Shown here: positions 1-5,896 of the stretch, one piece after another
Numbering within the stretch: the first letter of the stretch is position 1
Layout of the letters: every line of letters begins with the position of its first letter
NCBI GenBank assembly: GCA_038065755.1
Contig: JBBTQJ010000023.1
Span: forward strand, 1-16,596
DNA length: 16,596 bases
Reading direction: 5' to 3'
Origin: JBBTQJ01 sp038065755
GTDB taxonomy: Bacteria > Patescibacteriota > Minisyncoccia > Minisyncoccales > Staskawiczbacteraceae
The notes under the pieces: model-generated
Seen by the model: only the letters and a program-made list of their open reading frames with translations
Told to the model about the DNA's origin: nothing
The model's database searches: none
Position numbers and translations under genes: made by a program

Positions 1-1537
1 ATGGTTTTTATTTTTTTTCTGTTTTTTGGCATTTCTTTTATTAAAGATAAATCCAAATCGCCATAGATTGTTAAAGCCAAGGTGCGGGGAATGGGAGTAG
101 CGGTCATTGAAAGCAGGTGGGGGACCAGTTTTTCTTTCATAAGATGAGCTCGCTGTTCAACTCCAAACCTATGCTGTTCGTCTAAAATTACCAAAGCCAG
201 ACTTTTAAACACCACTTTTTTCTGAATTAGAGCATGGGTGCCGATTAAAATATCCAGCTGTCCGTTTTCTAAATCTCCCAACAAGCTTTGTCGTGAAACA
301 TTAGTTATTGGGACGTGNNNNNNNNNNAAAACAGCCTACCAATCCCGAGGAAGAGGCGCGTTGCAAGGAATCGAAAGAATCTTGCCCTGTGGAAGCCATA
401 GGGGATGATGGCGCTTGATTCTAAAATTTTTAAGCGGGTTTTGAAAATATATGGATGTCGGACGTCCATAATTCTGGCGTCTTTGCCGGTTAAAAGCCCG
501 ATTTTTATATTAAAATTTTTTAACAGTCCGGATATTTCTTTAAAGTGCTGTTTTGCCAAGATTTCTGTTGGCGCCATAAAAGCAACCTGATAATTGCACC
601 TAGCTGTATTTAGAGCCGCCATCGTTGCCACAACTGTTTTGCCCGAACCAACATCTCCCTCCAAAAGCCGGGACATTGGGACAGATTTTTCCAAATCTTT
701 TAAAATTTGAAAACTGCATTTTTTTTGCGAATCAGTAAGTTGAAAGGGCAAAGATTCTGTAAATAGCTTCATTAAAGATGCGTCCATAGGACAGGAAAAG
801 GCTGTTTTTTGCATCAATTTTGCTTTTTCTTTTAAAACAGACAGTTGTATTAAAAAAAGCTCTTCAAAAGAAAAGCGGGCCTTGGCCGCGTCAGCAGCCT
901 CTAAAGAGTCAGGAAAATGAACTTGCCAGATTGCCTGTTTTATTCCTATAAATTTGTGTTTTTTTATTATTTCCAAAGGAAGAATTTCTTGCATTTCGCC
1001 GGCTAAATTAAAAAGCAGAGGTTTTATAACAAACCTTAGCCACCTTGAAGAAAGCCCCCTTGTTTCAGGGTAAACGGGAATTATTCTGCCGGTATGGGTT
1101 AGGTTGTATTTTTCTGTTTTTTCGTTTATTCTTTCGTAAACCGGATTATTTAAAAAAAGACCTTCTTTCCCCAGGCTTACCTTTCCGGCCAAACAAACAA
1201 AGTCGTCTGTTGCTAAATTTTTTGTAAGATAGGGCTGGTTAAACCAGATAATTTTAATATAAGAAGAATCATCTTCAACAATCGCTTCTGTTAAAACCAT
1301 AGATCTTTTAAAAACATTGGTATTCCCTATTTCTAAAATTTTTCCTTCTATGCAAACAATTTCTCCCAGCTTTTGACGGGCTTGTGATATTTTTATTATA
1401 TCTGAGAAATCATCATAACGGCTGGGAAAATGAAAAAAAAGATCATAGATAATTTTAATCCCGAGTTTTTTTAATCTCTTTTGGTAGGCAGGACCTATTT
1501 TTGAAATTTGGTCAATTGTCGTTTGAAGATTTATCAT
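1..1537 (-). CDS. recG: ATP-dependent DNA helicase RecG (partial, interrupted)
   Basis: RecG unwinds and remodels stalled replication forks and Holliday junctions. The N-terminal wedge starts MINLQTTIDQISKIGPAYQ, and the OB-fold follows. Helicase motifs are Walker A GDVGSGKT (residues 294-301), MAPTEILA (321-328) and LLTGK (348-352). Beyond the N gap, bases 317 down to 1 encode the next part in another frame: GTHALI, the DEQH box followed by RFGVEQR, then TATPIPRTLALTIYGDLDLS. The C-terminal helicase lobe lies outside the window. Between residue 359 and position 317 is sequence that does not belong to RecG (see the insertion entry), so whether the gene is intact cannot be told. The start ATG at 1537 has no Shine-Dalgarno; TATTAT lies 6 bases upstream at the edge of a MITE-like element. 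The family assignment is very secure. Confidence 0.95.
318..327. other. Assembly gap (10 Ns)
   Basis: Ten Ns, likely a placeholder of unknown true length. The RecG reading frame differs on the two sides, as expected if the gap length is arbitrary. The gap begins one base beyond the boundary where recognisable RecG coding resumes. Confidence 0.98.
329..418 (+). pseudogene. 3' end of a ferredoxin-like gene (fragment at gap)
   Basis: Reading out of the gap on the plus strand, 29 codons end at TGA 416-418. The frame starts with KQPTNPEEEA and then has CKESKESCPVEAI. The spacing C-x6-C-P-V-x-A-I, with a short acidic tail, resembles the C-terminal cluster-binding end of small 4Fe-4S ferredoxins of bacteria and archaea. 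The N-terminal part with the CxxCxxC motif would lie in or beyond the gap. The fragment is antisense to recG. It could be cargo of an insertion or a misjoined contig end. With 29 residues the call is tentative. Confidence 0.45.
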
Positions 1538-1548
1538 TTTTTTATAAT

Positions 1549-1706
1549 AGACCTGTTGCGAAATAATATTTCTACTGCAATTTTCATATTTTGGCTACAA
1601 ATTTGCTAAAATTCGTCGGCTTGCCATAGGCAAACCTCCTCATTTTATCAAATTTTCGCTTCAAAATCTGAAAATTTCGTTGCGAATCTTATTTCGCAAC
1701 AGGTCT
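1549..1706. mobile_element. MITE-like element with 17-bp perfect inverted ends
   Basis: GACCTGTTGCGAAATAA at 1550-1566 is perfectly inverted at 1689-1705. The 156-bp element is flanked on both sides by TA (1548-1549 and 1706-1707), consistent with a TA target duplication as made by IS630/Tc1-mariner and some IS5-group elements. There is no transposase inside; the core is AT-rich non-coding sequence with a small TTGCC-ATA-GGCAA hairpin at 1621-1633. It lies about 12 bases upstream of the recG start, so it has probably replaced the original upstream region of recG. The family of the parent element is not identified. Confidence 0.8.
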
Positions 1707-1743
1707 AATGTCCATAATTTATTTTATATTATAAATAAATTTT

Positions 1744-1795
1744 AAAAAAGCAGGCGCTCACATTAAAAACCATTAAGGCTTAAAACATAAGCGCC
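1744..1795 (-). terminator. Possible terminator of the 107-residue hypothetical gene
   Basis: On the minus strand GGCGCT (1795-1790) pairs with AGCGCC (1758-1753), with an inner AAGCC/GGTTT stem inside the loop, and a run of six T follows at 1749-1744. It lies just downstream of the stop at 1805. The long loop makes it less than certain. Confidence 0.45.
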
Positions 1796-1804
1796 ATAGG
1801 GTGG

Positions 1805-2128
1805 CTATATCTCCTGCTTGAGAGAATCCTTAAACGCCTCAAACTCAATAATTTTTTCCATTTTGAGTTCGTTGCGGTTTTTTTGCCTCTCTACCCTTTC
1901 AATAGCAGTAGGGAGCAGGAAAGGGTACCGTCGTTTTATTAACGGCAGAAGTTGCAGAAGGGAGTATCTTCCCTTAAATTCGGCGAGAAGGCTCCCTATT
2001 GCCTTGTTTGCCCTTCTCTTTTCGGCGACAGTTAGTAAAATCCTTTTTACTTTTTCCTCTTTGCTCTGGTCTGGATTTTTAGGGTAATTCCCAAACCTGT
2101 TAACCAGACTTTTTTTTGCCTCTTTCAT
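1805..2128 (-). CDS. Hypothetical protein, 107 residues, basic and charged
   Basis: I do not recognise this protein. It is rich in Lys, Arg and Glu, with no signal peptide and no membrane segment. It looks mainly helical, for example EEKVKRILLTVAEKRRANKA and a C-terminal stretch IERVERQKNRNELKMEKIIE that could form a coiled coil. The start is supported by a Shine-Dalgarno-like AAAGGAA about 10 bases upstream of ATG 2128, which most neighbours lack. It is a single gene, followed by a possible terminator and flanked by a MITE-like element and tRNA-Arg, a context that suits an acquired gene. The opposite-strand frame over the same span is a shadow. Confidence 0.6.
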   Translation of the reverse strand: MKEAKKSLVNRFGNYPKNPDQSKEEKVKRILLTVAEKRRANKAIGSLLAEFKGRYSLLQLLPLIKRRYPFLLPTAIERVERQKNRNELKMEKIIEFEAFKDSLKQEI

Positions 2129-2220
2129 TGCTCTGTTCCTTTCAAAAAAAGTTGCTCTCTTTTCGGCCCACCCCCTTTCTCAGGAATCCTTTTTTAAAGA
2201 ACTACACCGTTTTTTTGTTG

Positions 2221-2293
2221 TGCGCCCGGTAGGAGTCGAACCTGCAATCTTCTCCTCCGCAGGGAGACGCTTTATCCATTAAGCTACGGGCGC
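2221..2293 (-). tRNA. tRNA-Arg(GCG)
   Basis: A 73-nt cloverleaf on the minus strand. The acceptor stem is GCGCCCG/CGGGCGC, the D stem GCTT/AAGC, the anticodon stem TCTCC/GGAGA with loop CTGCGGA, and the T loop TTCGACT. The discriminator is A and no CCA is encoded. The anticodon GCG reads CGC and CGU. A20 in the D loop (GGATA) is the arginine identity base. The T stem GCAGG/CCTAC has one C-A mismatch. Most bacteria use ACG (inosine-modified) for this codon box, so a G34 arginine tRNA is uncommon. Confidence 0.9.
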
Positions 2294-2305
2294 TTTTCTA
2301 ACCTA

Positions 2306-2334
2306 ACAATACAATAAAATATTTATAAAATCAA
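2306..2334 (-). promoter_or_regulatory. Possible promoter of tRNA-Arg
   Basis: On the minus strand TTGATT (2334-2329) and TATTGT (2311-2306) are separated by 17 bases, and the tRNA begins 12 bases further on. It is back-to-back with the promoter of the tRNA-Ser pair. Confidence 0.4.
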
Positions 2335-2335
2335 A

Positions 2336-2364
2336 TTGACTTAATCAATCATAGGGGGTAAAAT
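2336..2364 (+). promoter_or_regulatory. Promoter of the tRNA-Ser pair
   Basis: TTGACT (2336-2341) and TAAAAT (2359-2364) with a 17-base spacer form a good sigma-70-type promoter. The first tRNA begins 11 bases after the -10 box. Confidence 0.75.
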
Positions 2365-2375
2365 AAAAAAACCGT

Positions 2376-2460
2376 GGAGAGGTGCCTGAGTGGTTTAAAG
2401 GAGCAGGTTGCTAACCTGCGCCCCTTCGGGGGCTCGTGGGTTCAAATCCCACCCTCTCCG
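2376..2460 (+). tRNA. tRNA-Ser(GCT)
   Basis: An 85-nt class II tRNA. The acceptor stem is GGAGAGG/CCTCTCC, the anticodon stem GCAGG/CCTGC with loop TTGCTAA, so the anticodon is GCT. It has a long variable arm (GCCCC-TTC-GGGGG), the T stem GTGGG/CCCAC and discriminator G. No CCA is encoded. It reads AGC and AGU serine codons. Confidence 0.96.
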
Positions 2461-2481
2461 CATTGATAAAAATAATTTTTT

Positions 2482-2566
2482 GGAGGAGTCGCATAGCGGC
2501 TATTGCGCCAGTCTTGAAAACTGGAACCCCTCACGGGGTTCGTGGGTTCGAGTCCCACCTCCTCCG
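2482..2566 (+). tRNA. tRNA-Ser(TGA)
   Basis: An 85-nt class II tRNA. The acceptor stem is GGAGGAG/CTCCTCC, the anticodon stem CCAGT/ACTGG with loop CTTGAAA, so the anticodon is TGA. The long variable arm is AACCCC-TCAC-GGGGTT, the T stem GTGGG/CCCAC and the discriminator G. No CCA is encoded. It is 21 bases behind tRNA-Ser(GCT) and probably co-transcribed. Frames drawn across both tRNAs are not genes. Confidence 0.96.
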
Positions 2567-2583
2567 CAAACGAGATTCGGACT

Positions 2584-2620
2584 TAAAACACCGCTATTTT
2601 ATATGGTGTTTTATTTTTTG
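2584..2620 (+). terminator. Terminator after the tRNA-Ser pair
   Basis: Stem AAAACACC (2585-2592) with GGTGTTTT (2605-2612), extended by one T-A pair, followed by ATTTTTT. It is 18 bases after the second tRNA. Confidence 0.8.
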
Positions 2621-2709
2621 TAAATTTCTAATTTTTATAACTAAATCTGACTGAATTTAGGATATTAGAACCCATTTGATTTTTTTGCTTAACGATATAA
2701 AATAAATTT

Positions 2710-2943
2710 ATGATTGATGAACTAATGCCATCAAGCCCAAACAAAGGATTTGAGGATATTAAAAAAATTGACGAGAATGGAATTGAGTATTGGGAAGCTC
2801 GTGAATTGCTCCCGATTTTAGGTTATGAAAAGTGGGAAAAAGCAGAAGAAGTTATAATGAGGGCGGCTCGTGCCTGTATAAATAGCGGTCAGGATGTGGA
2901 TAACCATTTTCACCACCAATTTGATATTAAAATATTATTGTGA
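2710..2943 (+). pseudogene. dinD: DinD-like protein, N-terminal fragment
   Basis: The 77 residues match the N-terminal (BRO-N-like) part of DNA-damage-inducible protein D: ENGIEYWEARELLPILGYEK, then NSGQDVDNHFH. In intact DinD, NHFH leads into a stretch with GSGAKREI and a long helical middle. Here the match stops after HFHHQFD and the frame ends within six codons at TGA 2941. The start ATG has TATAAA 8 bases upstream and no Shine-Dalgarno. Together with the piece at 3503-3924 it would make one DinD lacking roughly the central 90 residues. DinD is a non-essential SOS protein in E. coli; its activity here is unknown. Confidence 0.75.
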
Positions 2944-2955
2944 TAATATGATTGT

Positions 2956-3498
2956 ATGGTCTATTATTCTGCGAGGGAAATTTATAAAAAACTAAGGTAT
3001 AGTCGTTGGGAAAAATTTGAAAGGTTAATTCGAAGATCTTTAAATTTGATTAAAAATAATTTGAAAGAAGGATACATAAGAAAGACCCAAATAGAAGTTT
3101 TTATAGGTAGCGGGGCTAAGAGAAAAATAACAGATTATTTATTAGACGAAAAAGCATTTAATCTTGTGTGCGAGATGGTTAATAGTTATAAATTGAATAA
3201 ATCTCATTTATTGCGTAATGAAACACTTGTTTTATCCCAATTAAAAAAATACTGTAATTTAAAAAAAATAAAATTTGAATTTCAATATCAATTAGGACCA
3301 TATTTTTTTGATTGTAGGGTAGGGAATATTTTAATTGAATTCGATGAACTTCACCACGAAGAAAAAGAAGTTTCAGTCAACGACAAAAAAAAGAACGAAA
3401 TAGCAAAAAAAAATAAATATCATCTTTTAAGATTTACCTTAGAAGATGATATTATTGATATTATCTATAAGATATCAGTTAATTTAAAAAATAAGTAA
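2956..3498 (+). CDS. DinD-N-like domain fused to a Vsr/DUF559-like nuclease
   Basis: This 180-residue protein has two parts. Residues 3-75 (YYSAREIYKKLRYSRWEKFE, later GSGAKRKITDY and AFNLVCEM) resemble the same N-terminal domain as in DinD. Residues 88-165 look like a PD-(D/E)xK-type nuclease of the Vsr/DUF559 kind: an acidic helix (E89, SQLKKYC), FFDCRVGNILIEFDELHH with D119, E128, D130 and H133/H134, then NDKKKNEIAKKN and YHLLRF. This architecture recalls mobile endonucleases that invade phage and bacterial genes. It starts 12 bases after the stop of the DinD N-terminal fragment and ends 4 bases before the C-terminal one, so all three are probably on one transcript. The nuclease call rests on the motif pattern only. 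No intron or intein borders were recognised. Confidence 0.65.
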   Translation: MVYYSAREIYKKLRYSRWEKFERLIRRSLNLIKNNLKEGYIRKTQIEVFIGSGAKRKITDYLLDEKAFNLVCEMVNSYKLNKSHLLRNETLVLSQLKKYCNLKKIKFEFQYQLGPYFFDCRVGNILIEFDELHHEEKEVSVNDKKKNEIAKKNKYHLLRFTLEDDIIDIIYKISVNLKNK

Positions 3499-3502
3499 AA
3501 AT

Positions 3503-3924
3503 ATGCGAAAAATTAGTATTTCAGATGAAAAGTTGTTCGAGGCAACTAAACAAGCCGGTGTAAGTAAGTTTGGTTTATTTAATAATGCGGGCTATCGTGG
3601 ACTTTATGGTTCGTCTTTGTCGGAAGTAGAGCAGAGGAAAGGAATTAAAAAAGGAGAATTATTAGACAGGGCTGGCTCAACCGAATTGGCGGCAAATCTT
3701 TTTCGCATTACTCAAACAGATGAAAAGTTAAAAAAGATAATATAAGAGGTCAAGCCGCCGCCTCAAATACTCATTTTATGGTTGGTGGTAAAGTAAGGCA
3801 AACAATTAAAGAAATCGGTGGAGAAGTGCCAGAAAATTTACCATCAGAAAAACACATTAAAGAAATTAAAAGAGAAATAAAACATTTGGAAAAAATAGAA
3901 AATAAAAAAATAAAAGGTAAATAA
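3503..3924 (+). pseudogene. dinD: DinD-like protein, C-terminal fragment with a frame change
   Basis: The first frame (3503-3745, 80 residues) contains KQAGVSKFGLFNNAGYRGLY, KGIKKGELLDRAGSTELAAN and LFRITQTDEKL, which are hallmark DinD sequences. It stops at TAA 3743. The natural continuation DNIRGQAAASNTHFMVGGKV, ending IENKKIKGK, is in the -1 frame, from GAT at 3736 to TAA 3922-3924. The switch falls exactly on A AAA AAG (3730-3736), the classical -1 slippery heptamer, in the correct phase. This may be a one-base loss in an A run, a sequencing error, or real ribosomal slippage. A terminator follows directly. Confidence 0.75.
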
Positions 3925-3960
3925 AAAAATCCAAAGATAGTATCAATGGATTTTTTGTTT
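3924..3960 (+). terminator. Terminator of the dinD locus
   Basis: Ten-bp stem AAAAAATCCA (3924-3933) with TGGATTTTTT (3947-3956), with an inner GAT/ATC stem. It overlaps the last base of the dinD C-terminal frame and ends in a T-rich tail. Confidence 0.8.
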
Positions 3961-3962
3961 AT

Positions 3963-3976
3963 AAACAATAGTGAAA
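3963..3976 (+). repeat. Direct repeat, copy 1
   Basis: AAACAATAGTGAAA here is identical to 4926-4939. Both copies follow a terminator by a few bases and are followed by a related GGGGTAG…ATTTT stretch. They flank the higher-G+C gene at 4138-4863. Confidence 0.45.
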
Positions 3977-4137
3977 TGCGGGGTAGGATTAATTTTGTGT
4001 TGCATTTTTTGGCTAAATAATATAAAATAAAGGTAATCAAATAATAAGAATATCATCATTGACTTTAATCTTGTTTGATGGTAAGGTAATACATAGTTTG
4101 TGTACCTTCCAAACTAACCAAGAAAGGGGTAAGTACT

Positions 4138-4863
4138 ATGGCTAAAAAGCTGACAGTTGTGGTCTCTGGCTCTTTCCGTCGTTTTTTCCCCGAAATCAGG
4201 GAGACGGTTCTCACTTTTGAGTCGCTCGGTGTGGTGGTTCTTTCACCAGCCGCATCGGAGGTAATAAACCCCGACGAGGAGTTCGCAATCCTGAAAACGA
4301 ACAAGACACGAGACCCGAAGACACTGGAACAGGGTCATTTGGACGCAATCACGAAAGCTGACGCTCTCTATCTTTACAACCCAGAAGGTTATTTAGGGGA
4401 CTCGTCAAAGATGGAACTCGGTTGGGCGATTGCTCTGGGCAAGCCAGTTTTTTGCAAAGAGGCGATGACCGACGCCACTCTCAAATTTTTCTGTGGGACA
4501 GTGGCAACGCCCGAACAGGTTAAGGGTGACTTACTTGAAATGTCGCCGTTAGAGACTATCAACGAGCGTTCCTCATTAACCGCTCTGCAACACTACATCC
4601 ACGAGATGGTTGTGAGGCGAGGGTTTGACAAGGAAACTCCTCGCGATGTCCTTCTGCTGATGGTGGAAGAAGTGGGTGAGTTAGCCAAAGCAGTCCGCAA
4701 GTATGTCGGCTTAAAAACCGACGAAGAGAAGAAAGACAAATACCCAGCACTTGAAGGCGAATTGGCTGATGTGCTCATTTACTTGTTACTTGTTAGATTT
4801 GGGCAACTTGCTCAGAGTTTCTCTTTTCCACGCACTCCACGCAAAGGAGGGCGAGAACGATAA
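4138..4863 (+). CDS. Deoxyribosyltransferase-like domain fused to MazG-like domain, frameshifted end
   Basis: Residues 5-106 look like a nucleoside 2-deoxyribosyltransferase-fold domain: VVVSGSFRRF, DALYLYNPEGYLGDSSKMEL with E93 as candidate catalytic Glu, then GWAIALGKPV. Residues 148-218 look like a MazG-type nucleotide pyrophosphohydrolase, with EEVGE (177-181) and ELAD (208-211) as metal ligands. Together they suggest clean-up or salvage of nucleotides. After DVLIYLL the frame changes: dropping C4789 gives a family-like ending, LGNLLRVSLFHALHAKEG then ENDKRFWK with stop at 4877-4879, instead of the odd RTPRKGGRER. There is a strong Shine-Dalgarno, GAAAGGGG (4122-4129). G+C looks clearly higher than in neighbours and the gene ends at its own terminator, so horizontal transfer is likely. 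Confidence 0.75.
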   Translation: MAKKLTVVVSGSFRRFFPEIRETVLTFESLGVVVLSPAASEVINPDEEFAILKTNKTRDPKTLEQGHLDAITKADALYLYNPEGYLGDSSKMELGWAIALGKPVFCKEAMTDATLKFFCGTVATPEQVKGDLLEMSPLETINERSSLTALQHYIHEMVVRRGFDKETPRDVLLLMVEEVGELAKAVRKYVGLKTDEEKKDKYPALEGELADVLIYLLLVRFGQLAQSFSFPRTPRKGGRER

Positions 4864-4889
4864 ACGCTTTTGGAAGTAAACAATATACT

Positions 4890-4925
4890 CCAGTCGTCCT
4901 TCGGGCTTCTGGGGTTTTTCTTTTG
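4890..4925 (+). terminator. Terminator after the MazG-like gene
   Basis: CCAG (4890-4893) pairs with CTGG (4909-4912), and an inner GTCC-TTC-GGGC stem follows across a two-base mismatch. The sequence then runs into GGTTTTTCTTTT. It lies 11 bases after the stop of the restored frame. Confidence 0.75.
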
Positions 4926-4939
4926 AAACAATAGTGAAA
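4926..4939 (+). repeat. Direct repeat, copy 2
   Basis: AAACAATAGTGAAA is identical to 3963-3976 and sits right after the terminator. The 180-base stretch from here to comF holds no gene that I can support. Confidence 0.45.
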
Positions 4940-5061
4940 CGAAGAGTGGGGTAGATTTTACTAATTGATTTTTGCGGTTTCAAGTGATAAACTTGGTATA
5001 AAGGAGTAAGTAGTGGTGTCGCGAAAATAGGTTCTAACATCGTCCACTATTCTCCGCTTTT

Positions 5062-5856
5062 TTATTCTTCGCGGGCGACTGTGATGCCCCAAACTTGTTT
5101 GGCGCCGGCTTGTTTGAGCGTTCGGGCGCATTCTTCCATTGTGGAGCCTGTGGTATAAACATCATCAACTAAAAATATTTTTTGTGGAAACCCGCGCAGG
5201 GCAAGGTCAGATATGGCCCTTTTTAAATTGTCGGGATTTTTAACCATAAATGCGCCTTGCAGGTTTTTTTCTCTTTCTTTGCCAGACAGCTCCATTTGGG
5301 ATTTTGTTGTTTTTGTTTTTATCAAATAATTTGAAACCACTGGTATTTTTATAATTTTTGCCAGCTCTTTTGCCAATTCTTCCGATTGATTGTATCCCCG
5401 ATTTTTTAATTTTTTATTATCTAAAGGAACCGGAATCAAAACGCTGTTTTCAAAAATATCTTCTGTGTTTTTATTTGTTATTATAAAATGTTCTATCAAA
5501 AGCTTTGCTAAAATTTTTGCCAGCTCTTTTGTATATGGTTCATATTTAAATTGGTGAATTAATTTTCTCGTTAAAGATTTTTCTTTATAAGGCAGGGCGA
5601 AATAAAGCCCGGAAAGATTTTTACTTTGGCATTTTTGGCACTTTCCCTGCCTGCGCAGGCAGGCATTTTTTTGCAAGGGGGGCAGCAAAAGAGGATTTTT
5701 ATTGCAAAGACAATAATTAAATTCTGAAATATCTAATGTTGCCTTGCAGTCTTCACAGAGATATGAGCCTTCTTTTTGGCAACCTAGGCAGAAACAAGGG
5801 AAAAACAGATCTAAAAAAAAGTTTTTAATTTTATCCACACCTTTAATATATGTCAT
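5062..5856 (-). CDS. comF: ComF family protein (phosphoribosyltransferase fold, zinc-ribbon)
   Basis: ComF-type proteins combine an N-terminal zinc-binding region with a phosphoribosyltransferase domain and are linked to DNA uptake and transformation; the biochemical role is poorly known. Here Cys residues 21, 23, 26, 34, 37, 49, 51, 73 and 76 form the zinc region. VPLDNKKLKNRGYNQSEELA (143-162) is the family signature. VDDVYTTGST (230-239) is the PRPP-binding loop. At 264 residues it is slightly long. Two stretches look inserted: ACLRRQGK (65-72), encoded by a perfect 18-base palindrome, and RAISDLALRGFPQ (213-225) before the PRPP strand. It is divergent from the pilus cluster and fits functionally, since pili and ComF both serve competence. 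Confidence 0.92.
   Translation of the reverse strand: MTYIKGVDKIKNFFLDLFFPCFCLGCQKEGSYLCEDCKATLDISEFNYCLCNKNPLLLPPLQKNACLRRQGKCQKCQSKNLSGLYFALPYKEKSLTRKLIHQFKYEPYTKELAKILAKLLIEHFIITNKNTEDIFENSVLIPVPLDNKKLKNRGYNQSEELAKELAKIIKIPVVSNYLIKTKTTKSQMELSGKEREKNLQGAFMVKNPDNLKRAISDLALRGFPQKIFLVDDVYTTGSTMEECARTLKQAGAKQVWGITVAREE
5646..5663. repeat. 18-base perfect palindrome inside comF
   Basis: CCTGCCTGCGCAGGCAGG is self-complementary over its full length and G+C-rich in an AT-rich gene. It encodes part of ACLRRQGK, between LPPLQKN and the zinc-ligand pair CQKC. It looks like a dispersed palindromic unit that has entered the coding sequence in frame. Confidence 0.7.
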
Positions 5857-5871
5857 ATTTTAAAATTGAGG

Positions 5872-5877
5872 TATAAT
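5872..5877 (+). promoter_or_regulatory. Possible -10 box of the pilus cluster
   Basis: TATAAT 19 bases upstream of the pilM ATG, between the divergent comF and pilM starts. No convincing -35 box is seen. Confidence 0.4.
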
Positions 5878-5896
5878 ATAATAACATAATAACATT

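Larger units (their letters stand above)
311..465. mobile_element. Insertion (or chimeric join) inside recG
   Basis: Between LLTGKDARIMDV and PITNVSRQSLLGDL the RecG coding is interrupted by about 135 visible bases plus the gap. The hexamer ACGTCC (minus strand) occurs at both edges, 465-460 and 316-311. Removing one copy and everything between restores a continuous RecG frame, GAC GTC CCA ATA, of plausible length before GTHALI. This looks like a target-site duplication. The visible part holds the end of a ferredoxin-like gene on the plus strand. A chimeric scaffold join is the alternative, since the far end of the insertion is hidden by the gap. Confidence 0.5.

Noticed and set aside
2408..2654. 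Two overlapping open frames of about 70 residues on the plus strand
   Set aside because: They read through the two tRNA-Ser genes; the tRNA structures explain the sequence.
2956..3498. A group I intron or intein in dinD
   Set aside because: No splice-site residues or intron core was recognised, and DinD coding is missing between the halves instead of being merely interrupted.
4559..4778. Two minus-strand frames inside the MazG-like gene
   Set aside because: Shadow frames opposite a gene with clear MazG motifs and a strong Shine-Dalgarno.
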